From Winkia neuii (GTDB lineage: Bacteria; Actinomycetota; Actinomycetes; Actinomycetales; Actinomycetaceae): a stretch of 64,000 nt of DNA. The translations under genes and the position numbers were made by a program. Each line of letters opens with the position of its first letter. Position 1 is the first letter of the stretch. Under the pieces are notes generated by a model. That model was not told where the DNA came from. It did not search any database and was given only the letters and a program-made list of their open reading frames with translations. Shown here in pieces: positions 8,514-16,387 of this stretch. The stretch is from contig NZ_CP118946.1 in NCBI RefSeq assembly GCF_029011175.1, forward strand, positions 1,736,001-1,800,000, read 5' to 3'.

Positions 8514-8729
8514 CTACCCGCCAATTGCCGCATTGCCACTATCAGACCAGTCACCAATGCTGGCATCAATGAGCTGTTTCACAGCCACCTGTGGCACTCG
8601 GTAGGACTTTCCAACCCTAACTGCGGGAATATCGCCGTTGTGAATCATGCGATAGACGGTCATTTTGGAGACGCGCATAAGGTCAGCTAGCTCGGCTACG
8701 GTTACGAAGCGGGGTAGCTGCTGCGACAT
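8514..8729 (-). CDS. bldC: BldC-family MerR-like DNA-binding regulator
   Basis: The 71-residue protein is a single winged helix-turn-helix domain. The core reads TVAELADLMRVSKMTVYRMI and continues HNGDIPAVRVGKSYRVP, the excisionase/BldC pattern. In Streptomyces BldC binds DNA as head-to-tail oligomers and controls development; non-sporulating actinobacteria keep it with unknown regulon. A GGTGGAG ribosome-binding site precedes the ATG. It lies upstream of bS22 on the same strand and is conserved beside it. Confidence 0.9.
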   Translation of the reverse strand: MSQQLPRFVTVAELADLMRVSKMTVYRMIHNGDIPAVRVGKSYRVPQVAVKQLIDASIGDWSDSGNAAIGG

Positions 8730-8919
8730 TTAAACTCCACCTTGGACTGGAAAAACTACCGACGGTGTGACGGCACAGGGTTATTCTATGGCATTTTGTT
8801 CGCTCTGCCCACCCGTTTCATACTTTGTTGGCAAGTAACGCATTATTGTAGGTACTCTTGATATTGCGCTCTGCTGGGCGCCACTTACCAGTCTTCCCAC
8901 TTCAAGGAGGCCGGCACCT

Positions 8920-10407
8920 ATGCCGCGTCGCGCAATCTCTAGGCCCGCTGGACACATCAGTGCACTTGAAGTCCCTAAAGACGCAATTGCGGAGCCGCCC
9001 ACGCTGGACTTCACCCGTGGCGACCACGTCACTTCCGCGGACGCCACCACCCCGTTTGGACGGGTAAAACTGTATGCGGACAAGGTGGCAAAGCAGTCCC
9101 CCGCCCGGCTCGCAATCCTTACCTTCCTAACCATTATTGCGTTGGTCACAATTGCGCTAGAGATGCCATTTGCCACGCAATCTAGCCAACGCGCCCCCTT
9201 CGTCGACGCCCTCTTTACCGGCACCTCAGCGGTGTGTGTGACAGGGCTGACTACTGTGAATACTGCCTCTTATTGGTCAGTATTCGGGCAGGCAGTGATC
9301 TTGGCAGCCATCAAGGTCGGCGGCCTGGGCGTAATGACGCTGGCATCCATCCTGGCTCTAGCTGTCTCGCGCCACATTGGGCTAACCCAGCGCATGCTGG
9401 CAGCAACGGAAACAAAAACCGACTCGCTGGGCGCAGTAGGCTCCCTGATCAAAGCCGTCATCGTCACGTCCTTCACCATGGAAGGACTGCTCTTCGTAAT
9501 CATGCTGCCCCGCTTCATCATGCTGGGCGAATCCATTGGTACGGCGGTGTGGCACGCCTTCTTCATGGCCATCTCGGCGTTCAACAACGCGGGCTTCGTC
9601 GTCCTCCCCAATTCCATGACCGCCTATTTCTCTGACTGGTGGATCATGATGCCGATCATCGTGGGCATGTTCGTGGGCGCCCTCGGCTTCCCCGTCACCT
9701 TGGACATAGCCAGGCGGTGGCGCAATCCCCGCCTGTGGACGCTGCACACGAAGATGACGCTAACCACCTACGTGCTTCTTACTATCGGCGCCGCAGCCAT
9801 TCTGGGCGCCTCCGAATGGGACAACCCCAAGACGCTTTCGCCCATGCCCGCCCACGCGAAAATGCTCACGTCCATACTGATGGGCGTCAATTCCCGTTCC
9901 CTGGGCATCTCTACTATTAACGTCGGCGACGAAACAAGCGCCACCTGGTTCTTGCAAGACATTTTGATGTTCATCGGCGGCGGCTCCGCATCCACTGCGG
10001 GCGGCATCAAAGTCACCACGCTGGCAGTGATGGTGCTGGCGATTATCGCCGAGGCCCGCGGCGATCGCGACATCGAAGCTTTCGGGCGGCGGATTCCACC
10101 CCAGACCGTGCGCCTGTCTGTTGCCGTAGTATCGATCGGCTCACTACTTGTTGCGGTGTCCATCTTCGGGCTGCTGGTATTCACTGAGTTTTCACTTGAC
10201 GAAATCAGCTTCGAAGTAATCTCGGCCTTCGCTACCGTCGGATTATCCACGGGCATTACTCCGCTTCTACCTGCAGCCGGCAAATACTTGCTTACCGCGC
10301 TAATGTTCTCTGGCCGCATGGGCACCATGACCGTGGCCGCCGCCCTCGCCCTGCGCGAGCGTCGCCGCGTGATCCGGATGCCCGAAGAGCGGCCAGCGAT
10401 TGGTTAA
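8920..10407 (+). CDS. TrkH/KtrB-type potassium uptake channel subunit
   Basis: The 495-residue membrane protein of the superfamily of K transporters has four pore-loop repeats. Their selectivity-filter glycines are seen in TSAVCVTGLT, SAFNNAGF, GVNSRSLG and ATVGLSTG, the usual degenerate TVGxG-like signatures. It forms the ion-conducting subunit and works with a cytoplasmic RCK protein, encoded 33 bases downstream. The N-terminal 50 residues are hydrophilic. The ATG is supported by AAGGAGG at 8904-8910. By repeat organisation it could be named KtrB or TrkH. Confidence 0.9.
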   Translation: MPRRAISRPAGHISALEVPKDAIAEPPTLDFTRGDHVTSADATTPFGRVKLYADKVAKQSPARLAILTFLTIIALVTIALEMPFATQSSQRAPFVDALFTGTSAVCVTGLTTVNTASYWSVFGQAVILAAIKVGGLGVMTLASILALAVSRHIGLTQRMLAATETKTDSLGAVGSLIKAVIVTSFTMEGLLFVIMLPRFIMLGESIGTAVWHAFFMAISAFNNAGFVVLPNSMTAYFSDWWIMMPIIVGMFVGALGFPVTLDIARRWRNPRLWTLHTKMTLTTYVLLTIGAAAILGASEWDNPKTLSPMPAHAKMLTSILMGVNSRSLGISTINVGDETSATWFLQDILMFIGGGSASTAGGIKVTTLAVMVLAIIAEARGDRDIEAFGRRIPPQTVRLSVAVVSIGSLLVAVSIFGLLVFTEFSLDEISFEVISAFATVGLSTGITPLLPAAGKYLLTALMFSGRMGTMTVAAALALRERRRVIRMPEERPAIG

Positions 10408-10428
10408 GAAGCCGGCGGCAAATCGGTT

Positions 10429-10434
10429 TAGGAT
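10429..10434 (+). promoter_or_regulatory. -10 box of a likely leaderless promoter for trkA
   Basis: TAGGAT ends exactly 6 bases before the ATG at 10441 and no ribosome-binding site is visible. This gives the RCK subunit a promoter independent of the upstream channel gene. Confidence 0.55.
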
Positions 10435-10440
10435 TGGCCT

Positions 10441-11112
10441 ATGGCTAAGAAAGACGCCCCCGAGGCATCCGCAACTTTGGTAATCGGTCTAGGCCGCTTC
10501 GGCTCCGCAGTGTCGGCAACACTCGATTCGCTGGGGCGCGAAATCCTGGCGGTAGAGAAGGACCCCACGATTGTGCAGCGGTGGCAGGGACGCCTTCCCC
10601 TGGTCGAGGCCGACGCCTCCAACATGGAAGCGCTGGAGCAGCTTGGGGCCCGCGAATTCCAAAACGCCGTGGTAGGCGTTGGCACCTCGCTAGAAGCTTC
10701 CGTGCTGATCACCGCCAACTTAGTGGACATAGGCATGCCTTCCATCTGGGCAAAAGCCACTAGCCGTGAACACGGTCGAATCCTGAAGCGCATCGGTGCC
10801 CACCACGTGGTTTACCCTGAATTCGACGCGGGCCAGCGTACCGCTCACCTGGTAAGCGGGCGCATGCTCGACTACATCGAGATGGACCGCAAGGGCTTCT
10901 CGATTGTGAAGATGAGGCCGCCGCAGGAATGCTACGGCTTCACACTGGATGAATTGGACATCAGGGCCCGTTTTGGCGTGGTCATCCTAGGGGTAATGAG
11001 CCCCGGCCAGCCCTTCGAATACGCCACCCCCCATACGCGCATCGACAAGAACGACATCATTATTGTTTCTGGCGACGCCGAACTACTTGAGCGCTTCGCC
11101 GAACGCCCCTAG
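10441..11112 (+). CDS. trkA: TrkA/KtrA-type RCK regulatory subunit
   Basis: The 223-residue cytoplasmic protein has an RCK_N Rossmann fold, nucleotide motif GLGRFG at residues 16-21 and acidic EKDP at the end of beta-2. An RCK_C domain lies at about residues 140-223. It gates the potassium channel made by the preceding gene in response to bound NAD(H) or ATP/ADP. The 33-base gap to the channel gene contains its own TAGGAT-N6-ATG promoter, so the subunit can be made without the channel. Confidence 0.9.
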   Translation: MAKKDAPEASATLVIGLGRFGSAVSATLDSLGREILAVEKDPTIVQRWQGRLPLVEADASNMEALEQLGAREFQNAVVGVGTSLEASVLITANLVDIGMPSIWAKATSREHGRILKRIGAHHVVYPEFDAGQRTAHLVSGRMLDYIEMDRKGFSIVKMRPPQECYGFTLDELDIRARFGVVILGVMSPGQPFEYATPHTRIDKNDIIIVSGDAELLERFAERP

Positions 11113-11135
11113 CGCCATCTGTCGGTGGCAGCGGC

Positions 11136-11141
11136 TAGGTT
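11136..11141 (+). promoter_or_regulatory. -10 box of a likely leaderless promoter for radA
   Basis: TAGGTT (11136-11141) is followed by six bases and the ATG at 11148; no Shine-Dalgarno sequence is present. Confidence 0.55.
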
Positions 11142-11147
11142 GGGAAT

Positions 11148-12539
11148 ATGGCCAAACAAAAGACGCTTTTCAGGTGCAGTGAATGCGGATGGACTTCACC
11201 CAAGTGGGTGGGGCAGTGCCGGCAGTGTCAGCAGTGGGGAACGGTTGACGAGGTCGGGGCCGGCCCGGCTGGCACCAAATCTGCCGCTACCACCCCGGTA
11301 AAGCAGGCGCTGCCAATTGCGCAGGTAGACGGCGATGCTGCTACCGCCCGCCCCACCGGGGTTAGCGAATTGGACCGCGTACTCGGCGGCGGCATAGTGC
11401 CCGGCGCAGTAGTGTTGTTAGCCGGGGAACCGGGCGTTGGAAAATCAACTCTGCTGCTAGATGTGGCGGCCAAGGCGGCAGCGGAGGCACGCAAGGAGGG
11501 CATGGGTAAAGTCCTGTACCTGACCGGCGAGGAATCGGCTTCGCAGGTGCGCCTGCGCGCCCAGCGGATCGGCGCACTGGATCCTTCTTTGTTGCTTGCT
11601 TCCGAAACAGACCTGGGTACCGTGCTAGGTCATATCGAGGCCAATTCGCCCTCGCTGGTAGTGGCCGACTCCGTCCAGACTTTCGCGTCAGCGCAGGTAG
11701 AAGGCTCCCCAGGCGGCGTCGCGCAGGTGCGCGAGGTAGCGGGCGCACTTATCCAGGCAGCCAAATCTCGCTCTATCCCGGTGTTGCTGGTAGGGCATGT
11801 AACTAAAGACGGGGGCATCGCCGGTCCCCGCATTTTGGAGCATCTAGTTGACGTCGTGTGCCAGTTCGAGGGCGACCGCCACTCGCGGCTGCGGCTGTTG
11901 CGGGCGGTCAAGAACCGCTACGGCCCCACTGACGAGGTGGGCTGCTTTGAGCTAGGGGAAAAGGGGATCATCGGTCTAGAGGATCCTTCCGGATTGTTCC
12001 TGTCGCAAGATCGCCAGGCCGTTCCGGGCACATGTGCCACGGTCAGTTTGGCGGGGCGGCGCCCCATGCCAACCGAGGTGCAGGCGCTGGTGGCTCCCGC
12101 GGTCTCGGGCGGCTCGCCGCGGCGGGCAGCCGTCGGATTAGACCGCTCTAGGGTGGCAATGACTTTGGCCGTGTTGCAGGCCCGGCTGGGGCTGGATCTG
12201 ACTCACCAGGATGTGTACGTTTCCACGGTCGGCGGTGCGAAGGCCGTTGAGCCGGCTATAGATTTGCCTACCGCGCTGGCGGTGGTTTCTGCCGCTACGG
12301 GCCGGGTGGCCGACCCGCATTGGATTGCTTGCGGCGAGGTATCCCTTACCGGCGAATTGCGCGCATGCGTTGGCCTGCAAAGACGCCTAGGGGAAGCAGC
12401 CCGCCTTGGTTTCAAGGTGGCAATCGTGCCCTCCCAGGGCGCCGACGAGCTTACGGCTCCAGAGGGCATGCAGCTGCTGCCGGTATCCAACGTTGCCCAG
12501 GCAGTCGGGGCTGGGTTGCCCAGGCAGAAGAAGGACTAG
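11148..12539 (+). CDS. radA: DNA repair protein RadA (Sms)
   Basis: The 463-residue ATPase drives branch migration in homologous recombination. It has the N-terminal four-cysteine zinc finger (Cys10, Cys13, Cys24, Cys27), Walker A GEPGVGKST near residue 94, the RadA-specific KNRYG motif near residue 255 and the C-terminal Lon-protease-like domain from about residue 300. Length is normal. In many actinobacteria radA is followed by disA (c-di-AMP synthase); here it is followed by a converging gene, with the two TAG stops sharing one CTAG. Confidence 0.95.
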   Translation: MAKQKTLFRCSECGWTSPKWVGQCRQCQQWGTVDEVGAGPAGTKSAATTPVKQALPIAQVDGDAATARPTGVSELDRVLGGGIVPGAVVLLAGEPGVGKSTLLLDVAAKAAAEARKEGMGKVLYLTGEESASQVRLRAQRIGALDPSLLLASETDLGTVLGHIEANSPSLVVADSVQTFASAQVEGSPGGVAQVREVAGALIQAAKSRSIPVLLVGHVTKDGGIAGPRILEHLVDVVCQFEGDRHSRLRLLRAVKNRYGPTDEVGCFELGEKGIIGLEDPSGLFLSQDRQAVPGTCATVSLAGRRPMPTEVQALVAPAVSGGSPRRAAVGLDRSRVAMTLAVLQARLGLDLTHQDVYVSTVGGAKAVEPAIDLPTALAVVSAATGRVADPHWIACGEVSLTGELRACVGLQRRLGEAARLGFKVAIVPSQGADELTAPEGMQLLPVSNVAQAVGAGLPRQKKD

Positions 12540-13219
12540 TTGTCCTCGCCCTCGGACGGGGCCTTTTCCGATTCGCCTTCCAAGTTCACTATGGCCTGCC
12601 GGCCTGGGAATTCTTTGCCGTTTTGTACCGGGATAAGTTTGTATGTCCCGGCCGCTGCCTTACCGGTGGCTTGACATTTGTTGTCCGCAGTGGAAGTGTC
12701 CCATTCCAGGGTATCCTGCCAGGTCTGATTCTTATCTAGCAGGAGTGGCTTGGCGGGCAGATCTTTATTACAAGGGATGGAATAATAAACGTTCTGATCG
12801 CCGCTCTTGATGTGCACGCCCAGTTGCGCAAAAGACCCATCCGCAGTGCAGGGCGCACCCCCGGTATTTTTCAGGGAAAGTACCAACCCTACTTGCCCGC
12901 CTACTGGGTAGACGGTTTGTTCAGGGCTAACCGATATTTCTAGGTTTCCCGCTTTGCAATCCTTCGGCATTTCAATTTGCGCCTCTTGCTTAGCCTTGTG
13001 AGCGGCAACCTGTTGATCCTCAGCCAGTTTGCCCTTTGCCCAGTTGACTACATATACCGCAAAGCAGACCAGTCCGATAAGGATCGCTAGAGCTACTATC
13101 CGCCGCACCCAGAACTGGCCCTTAGTGGGTCTTTTTCTAGTCTTTTTTGGGCGCGTTGAACCTGGTCGCGACCGATTTGTTTGTTTTGCTTTAGGGCGGT
13201 TGCGATTAGTTGGGCTCAT
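12536..13219 (-). CDS. Single-pass membrane protein with extracytoplasmic four-Cys domain
   Basis: The 227-residue protein has a strongly basic Lys/Arg/Pro/Thr-rich cytoplasmic N-terminus (residues 1-36) and one membrane helix (about 38-62). The outside domain carries four cysteines in DCKAG, APCTAD, IPCNKD and NKCQAT, probably two disulfides. An acidic tail follows. The fold of the outside domain, with VYPVGGQVGLVLSLKNTG, resembles DUF4232-like beta-sandwich proteins, but I do not assign a family. It lies downstream of DUF3180 with a 59-base gap and has its own TACGGT-N7-ATG sequence. Confidence 0.75.
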   Translation of the reverse strand: MSPTNRNRPKAKQTNRSRPGSTRPKKTRKRPTKGQFWVRRIVALAILIGLVCFAVYVVNWAKGKLAEDQQVAAHKAKQEAQIEMPKDCKAGNLEISVSPEQTVYPVGGQVGLVLSLKNTGGAPCTADGSFAQLGVHIKSGDQNVYYSIPCNKDLPAKPLLLDKNQTWQDTLEWDTSTADNKCQATGKAAAGTYKLIPVQNGKEFPGRQAIVNLEGESEKAPSEGEDN

Positions 13220-13226
13220 ATAACCG

Positions 13227-13232
13227 ACCGTA
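13227..13232 (-). promoter_or_regulatory. Possible -10 box for a leaderless transcript (13219 gene)
   Basis: On the minus strand TACGGT (13232 to 13227) precedes the ATG at 13219 by 7 bases, without a ribosome-binding site. It would allow expression independent of the folate genes. Confidence 0.4.
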
Positions 13233-13278
13233 CCGGCCGGGGCGGGCAGGCGGGAGCTGGCACGCCGGGAAGACTTAT

Positions 13279-13755
13279 TTAAGCAGGTTGGGCGGTGCGG
13301 GGCGGGCCATCTTCGCCCTCGTCATCGTCATCGTCGATGCGGCACCAGTGCTGTACTAGCAACCCGATTATTAGGAAAAATATTGCTGCTAGAAGTGCCA
13401 CCCCACCCGATACGGCGGCGCTTTCACGATGCGCCCCCAACTGGGTCAAAGCAACCGCTATTCCGGTGGCGGCAAAGCCCGCCAGGAACGCCCCAAAAAT
13501 TGAAGCGCTCTGGGCAAGCAAAGCGATGTTGGCCGCAGCAATCGGGCTCATCGAACTCTTCTTTTTGCGGTAGGCAACCACCCGCCGCCCAGCCCACAGC
13601 AGCGCCAGCGCCATTATTGCGATCAAGCCCCCCACTATCGGATGCAGGGTTGGGGGCAGTTCCCCCAGAGCCAACAGCACCGCTGAAAGAACCAGGTTAA
13701 TTCCGGCTCCAGCAACCACTAATAGGGCATACGCCCACCACTTCAGGTGTACCAC
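13279..13755 (-). CDS. DUF3180 membrane protein of the folate cluster
   Basis: The 158-residue protein has four membrane helices and a very acidic C-terminal tail (RIDDDDDEGEDG). Its place directly after folK and its topology match DUF3180, found at this spot in many actinobacteria (for example Rv3605c). The function is unknown. The GTG start overlaps the TAG stop of folB-folK (TAGTG), so translation is coupled. The fixed linkage suggests a link to folate or envelope biology, but there is no direct evidence. Confidence 0.85.
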   Translation of the reverse strand: MVHLKWWAYALLVVAGAGINLVLSAVLLALGELPPTLHPIVGGLIAIMALALLWAGRRVVAYRKKKSSMSPIAAANIALLAQSASIFGAFLAGFAATGIAVALTQLGAHRESAAVSGGVALLAAIFFLIIGLLVQHWCRIDDDDDEGEDGPPRTAQPA

Positions 13756-15014
13756 TAGCGCTCATCTTTCGGCTCTGGCGATGGCGTGGGCTCCCGCCGC
13801 AGGAAATCCCACATTCGCCCGAACACGCCGCGCTTCTTTGGAGCCGGCTGCGGAATCTTCGGGATTGCCCCTACCGGGCTGAATCCGCCGTCGTCGTCTA
13901 CAACGCGGATGGTTTGGTTGCCCCGAACCACAGCCTCCCAGGAAGGTAGCGGCAGCGTACCGGTGAAGGGTGCCGGTTCACCGTCCTCGCGGGCGGCCTC
14001 TACTACGTCCAACCAGTTTTCCCACGTGCGCTTGATGCCCGCCCGGTCAGGAGCGACTTCGGCCAGGTCACTGATAGCTTCGGTGCCCAACTTGGCGCTC
14101 GGATCCATGCGTGCCCACGGCACCAGCACGAAGGCTCGTTCCCTTGCCCGCGGATGAGGCAGGGTTAGTTCCTCCGTTTGGCTGTGGACTCCCTCTATGG
14201 TGATGATGTCGATGTCCAGGGTCCGCGGGCCCCAATGCTCGGTGCGGATGCGCCCATGAGCGTCTTCGATCCTGTTGCATTCGTGCAGCAGTTCCAGCGG
14301 AGCCAGGGAGGTTTCTACCTGCAGCACTGCGTCGAGGTAGTCGGGTTGTCCCTGCTGGTCTTTTTCCAGTACCGCTGCCGAACGCACCAGGGGGGAAACC
14401 TGCCGGACGGTAATGCCTTCTACCTTGTCCAGGTCGGCAACCGCTCGACGCAAAGTCACGATGGGATCGGCAAGATTGGCACCCAACGCCAACACCGCGG
14501 TACGCGTTGCAGGGATGTCCAGGGTCGTCTGCCCCGAGGCGGGCAGCCGCGCTGCGGCCTCGTCCAAGTCCGGAACCGGAGCCGCTTTGCTACCGTTCGG
14601 CAGGTCCCCACTATTAGCAGCCAGCAGGTCAGAGACAGTCTGAACGACCTCTGCACCCCGCCAAATGGTTACTGTTACGTCTTTGGCCTTGGCCTCGATC
14701 GGAGCGTCGGGCTTATGAATGCATACGCGGGTAGCAACGGCTCCGGTTTCTAACGCGACGCGGGCGACGTGCTCGGCTACCTGTTCGATCAGATTGGAGG
14801 GCGGGCCTGCCAGGATGGAACGAATATCTTCTGCTAGCACGGAGTAGTCGATGGTGTTTTCCAGATTGTCAGTGCTCGCTGCCGTACGGGTGTCGGTGTA
14901 CAGGTCGACGTCGGCGGTGAAGGTTTGCCCCTCTTCACGTTCAAAGTCGTACACACCGTGTTTGCCGTAGCCGGTGATGCCAACCAGGCTAATGCAGTCC
15001 TTGGGGTCGCTCAT
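13755..15014 (-). CDS. folB-folK: Bifunctional dihydroneopterin aldolase / HPPK (FolB-FolK fusion)
   Basis: The 419-residue fusion has FolB at about residues 5-120 (VGITGYGKHGVYDFE start, IEQVAEHVAR, KPDAPI). A 45-residue linker follows, then FolK at about 170-310 with ALGANLADP, GPRTLDIDII and LPHPRARERAFVL. A tail of about 100 residues with no recognised domain ends the protein. The two domains catalyse consecutive steps: aldol cleavage of dihydroneopterin, then pyrophosphorylation of the hydroxymethylpterin. The start at 15014 is chosen because its ATGA overlaps the folP stop and GGGAGGAAG precedes it; an ATG five codons earlier would put that site inside the gene. Confidence 0.93.
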   Translation of the reverse strand: MSDPKDCISLVGITGYGKHGVYDFEREEGQTFTADVDLYTDTRTAASTDNLENTIDYSVLAEDIRSILAGPPSNLIEQVAEHVARVALETGAVATRVCIHKPDAPIEAKAKDVTVTIWRGAEVVQTVSDLLAANSGDLPNGSKAAPVPDLDEAAARLPASGQTTLDIPATRTAVLALGANLADPIVTLRRAVADLDKVEGITVRQVSPLVRSAAVLEKDQQGQPDYLDAVLQVETSLAPLELLHECNRIEDAHGRIRTEHWGPRTLDIDIITIEGVHSQTEELTLPHPRARERAFVLVPWARMDPSAKLGTEAISDLAEVAPDRAGIKRTWENWLDVVEAAREDGEPAPFTGTLPLPSWEAVVRGNQTIRVVDDDGGFSPVGAIPKIPQPAPKKRGVFGRMWDFLRREPTPSPEPKDER

Positions 15015-15862
15015 GCGTCTTCCTCCCACCGTTTTGCCATTTCTAAAGCTGACTTAGTGCGGGCCACATCGTGCACCCTCACTCCCCAAGCGCCGGAGGT
15101 AGCGGCGAGGGCGGAGGTGGCTGCGGTAACCAGGTCACGCTCGTGCGCGTGGATTCCGTCCCAGTCAGGAAGAGGGCGTCTCCCCTGAGCTACTGCGCTC
15201 TGCAGGAAGCGTTTGCGCGAGGTACCGATCAACACTTTTCCTGATGGGCTTGCCTTCACTAATTCGCCAGTTGCCCCCAAGAGTGCCCAGGACTGAGCCG
15301 AGGTCTTCGCAAAGCCAAGCCCCGGGTCCCAGATGATGCGCGAGGGCGAAACCCCAGCGGCAACAAACTTTTCAGTAGAGCGCGTCAGCTCTGTGATCAC
15401 GGTAGACACTAGCCCGTCTGGGTAATCAGTGAGCTGATCCATGGTGTCCGGAGTGCCGCGCATGTGCTGGAGCACGTAATCGCAATCTGCATCGGCGATG
15501 ACTGACATCATGTCCGGGTCGTAGGCGCCCCCAGAGACGTCATTAATTATGGAAGCCCCCAGCGAAAGCACATATTCGGCAGTGGCAGCGTGAATAGTGT
15601 CGACCGAAACCTTAATATTCTTGTTCACTAGTTCCTGCACAACCTGCCCGATCCGTCTGATCTCTTCGGAAGCAGGGATGCGGGTGGAACCCGGCCGTGT
15701 CGATTCCCCACCGACGTCAATCAGATCCGCCCCGGCGGATATGGCATTCAAGGAGTATTCGATCGCCTGAGCAGGATCTTGGTGATCGCCCCCGTCCGAG
15801 AAGGAATCGGGGGTGACGTTACAGACGGCCATCAACAGGGTTTTCATGCTGGAGTTGCTCAC
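15011..15862 (-). CDS. folP: Dihydropteroate synthase
   Basis: The 283-residue TIM-barrel enzyme joins p-aminobenzoate to hydroxymethyl-dihydropterin diphosphate and is the sulfonamide target. It shows both signatures: AVCNVTPDSFSDGG near residue 12 and LIDVGGESTRPGS near residue 45, then NDVSGG and GTSRKRF. The GTG start at 15862 is supported by TAGGAT exactly 6 bases upstream; an internal ATG five codons later lacks such support. It overlaps folB-folK by ATGA. Unlike in most relatives, folE does not precede it: the speF-potE block lies in between. Confidence 0.94.
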   Translation of the reverse strand: MSNSSMKTLLMAVCNVTPDSFSDGGDHQDPAQAIEYSLNAISAGADLIDVGGESTRPGSTRIPASEEIRRIGQVVQELVNKNIKVSVDTIHAATAEYVLSLGASIINDVSGGAYDPDMMSVIADADCDYVLQHMRGTPDTMDQLTDYPDGLVSTVITELTRSTEKFVAAGVSPSRIIWDPGLGFAKTSAQSWALLGATGELVKASPSGKVLIGTSRKRFLQSAVAQGRRPLPDWDGIHAHERDLVTAATSALAATSGAWGVRVHDVARTKSALEMAKRWEEDA

Positions 15863-15868
15863 CCTTTA

Positions 15869-15874
15869 ATCCTA
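15869..15874 (-). promoter_or_regulatory. -10 box of a likely leaderless promoter for folP
   Basis: On the minus strand TAGGAT is followed by TAAAGG and the GTG start at 15862. This independent promoter fits the separation of folP from folE. Confidence 0.6.
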
Positions 15875-16387
15875 GCGAAAAGGAACCCTTTAACGAGTGT
15901 TGACGCGGAAGACCTGCGAGAATTCCACCCGGAAGGTTTTGGCAATTTATGGCAATTTATCTCACAAATAGCCGCCCCAGCACTTCATGCGATATCGCAC
16001 TTTTTACTTTTCTGCGCAACTATTTTTCCCCACAAAGACAAACCCGGTTCCCGGGAAACAACGCAGCTGTACATACAACCTCACACTGAAAAACAGTTGA
16101 AAATGACAAGAATATGCATAACAACATCTTTTTAATAGATTTTAAAAAAAGTGGCGTACAGGACACTGGCAACCCCGTGCCACCTGCTACCTTTGCGTAT
16201 TTTTTAATCAAATTAGGCGAAATTTAGCCAGAAATTGGCCATCTCGCCTCCTAGACTTAAGTCCTTTCATGATTGATGCACAAGTGTAAAACTAGATGCG
16301 GCGTAGCTTGGAGATTTATCCGTGCACGCTCTGGTGACTCAGGCGTTGCCAGAAATATGAATACTTACTTCAGAAGGGGTGAGTTCT
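15875..16387 (+). promoter_or_regulatory. AT-rich leader/promoter region of speF
   Basis: About 500 bases much richer in A and T than the surroundings, with runs such as TTTAAAAAAAG near 16140 and TATTTTTTAATC near 16200. A 10-base unit TGGCAATTTA is repeated in tandem near 15940-15960. AGGCGA (16215-16220) pairs with TCGCCT (16244-16249) around an inner GCCA/TGGC helix, giving a two-step hairpin. Two tiny frames occur: 16296-16337 (13 codons) and 16357-16416 (19 codons), the latter overlapping the speF start out of frame. No protein gene is convincing. The region looks like a regulated leader. Confidence 0.45.

Noticed and set aside
15779-16135. Plus-strand frame from inside folP into the AT-rich spacer
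   Set aside because: It starts antisense to folP, has no ribosome-binding site and no similarity to any family I know.
15863-16378. Possible mobile-element remnant in the AT-rich spacer
   Set aside because: No terminal inverted repeats, target duplications, transposase fragments or tRNA attachment site are visible.
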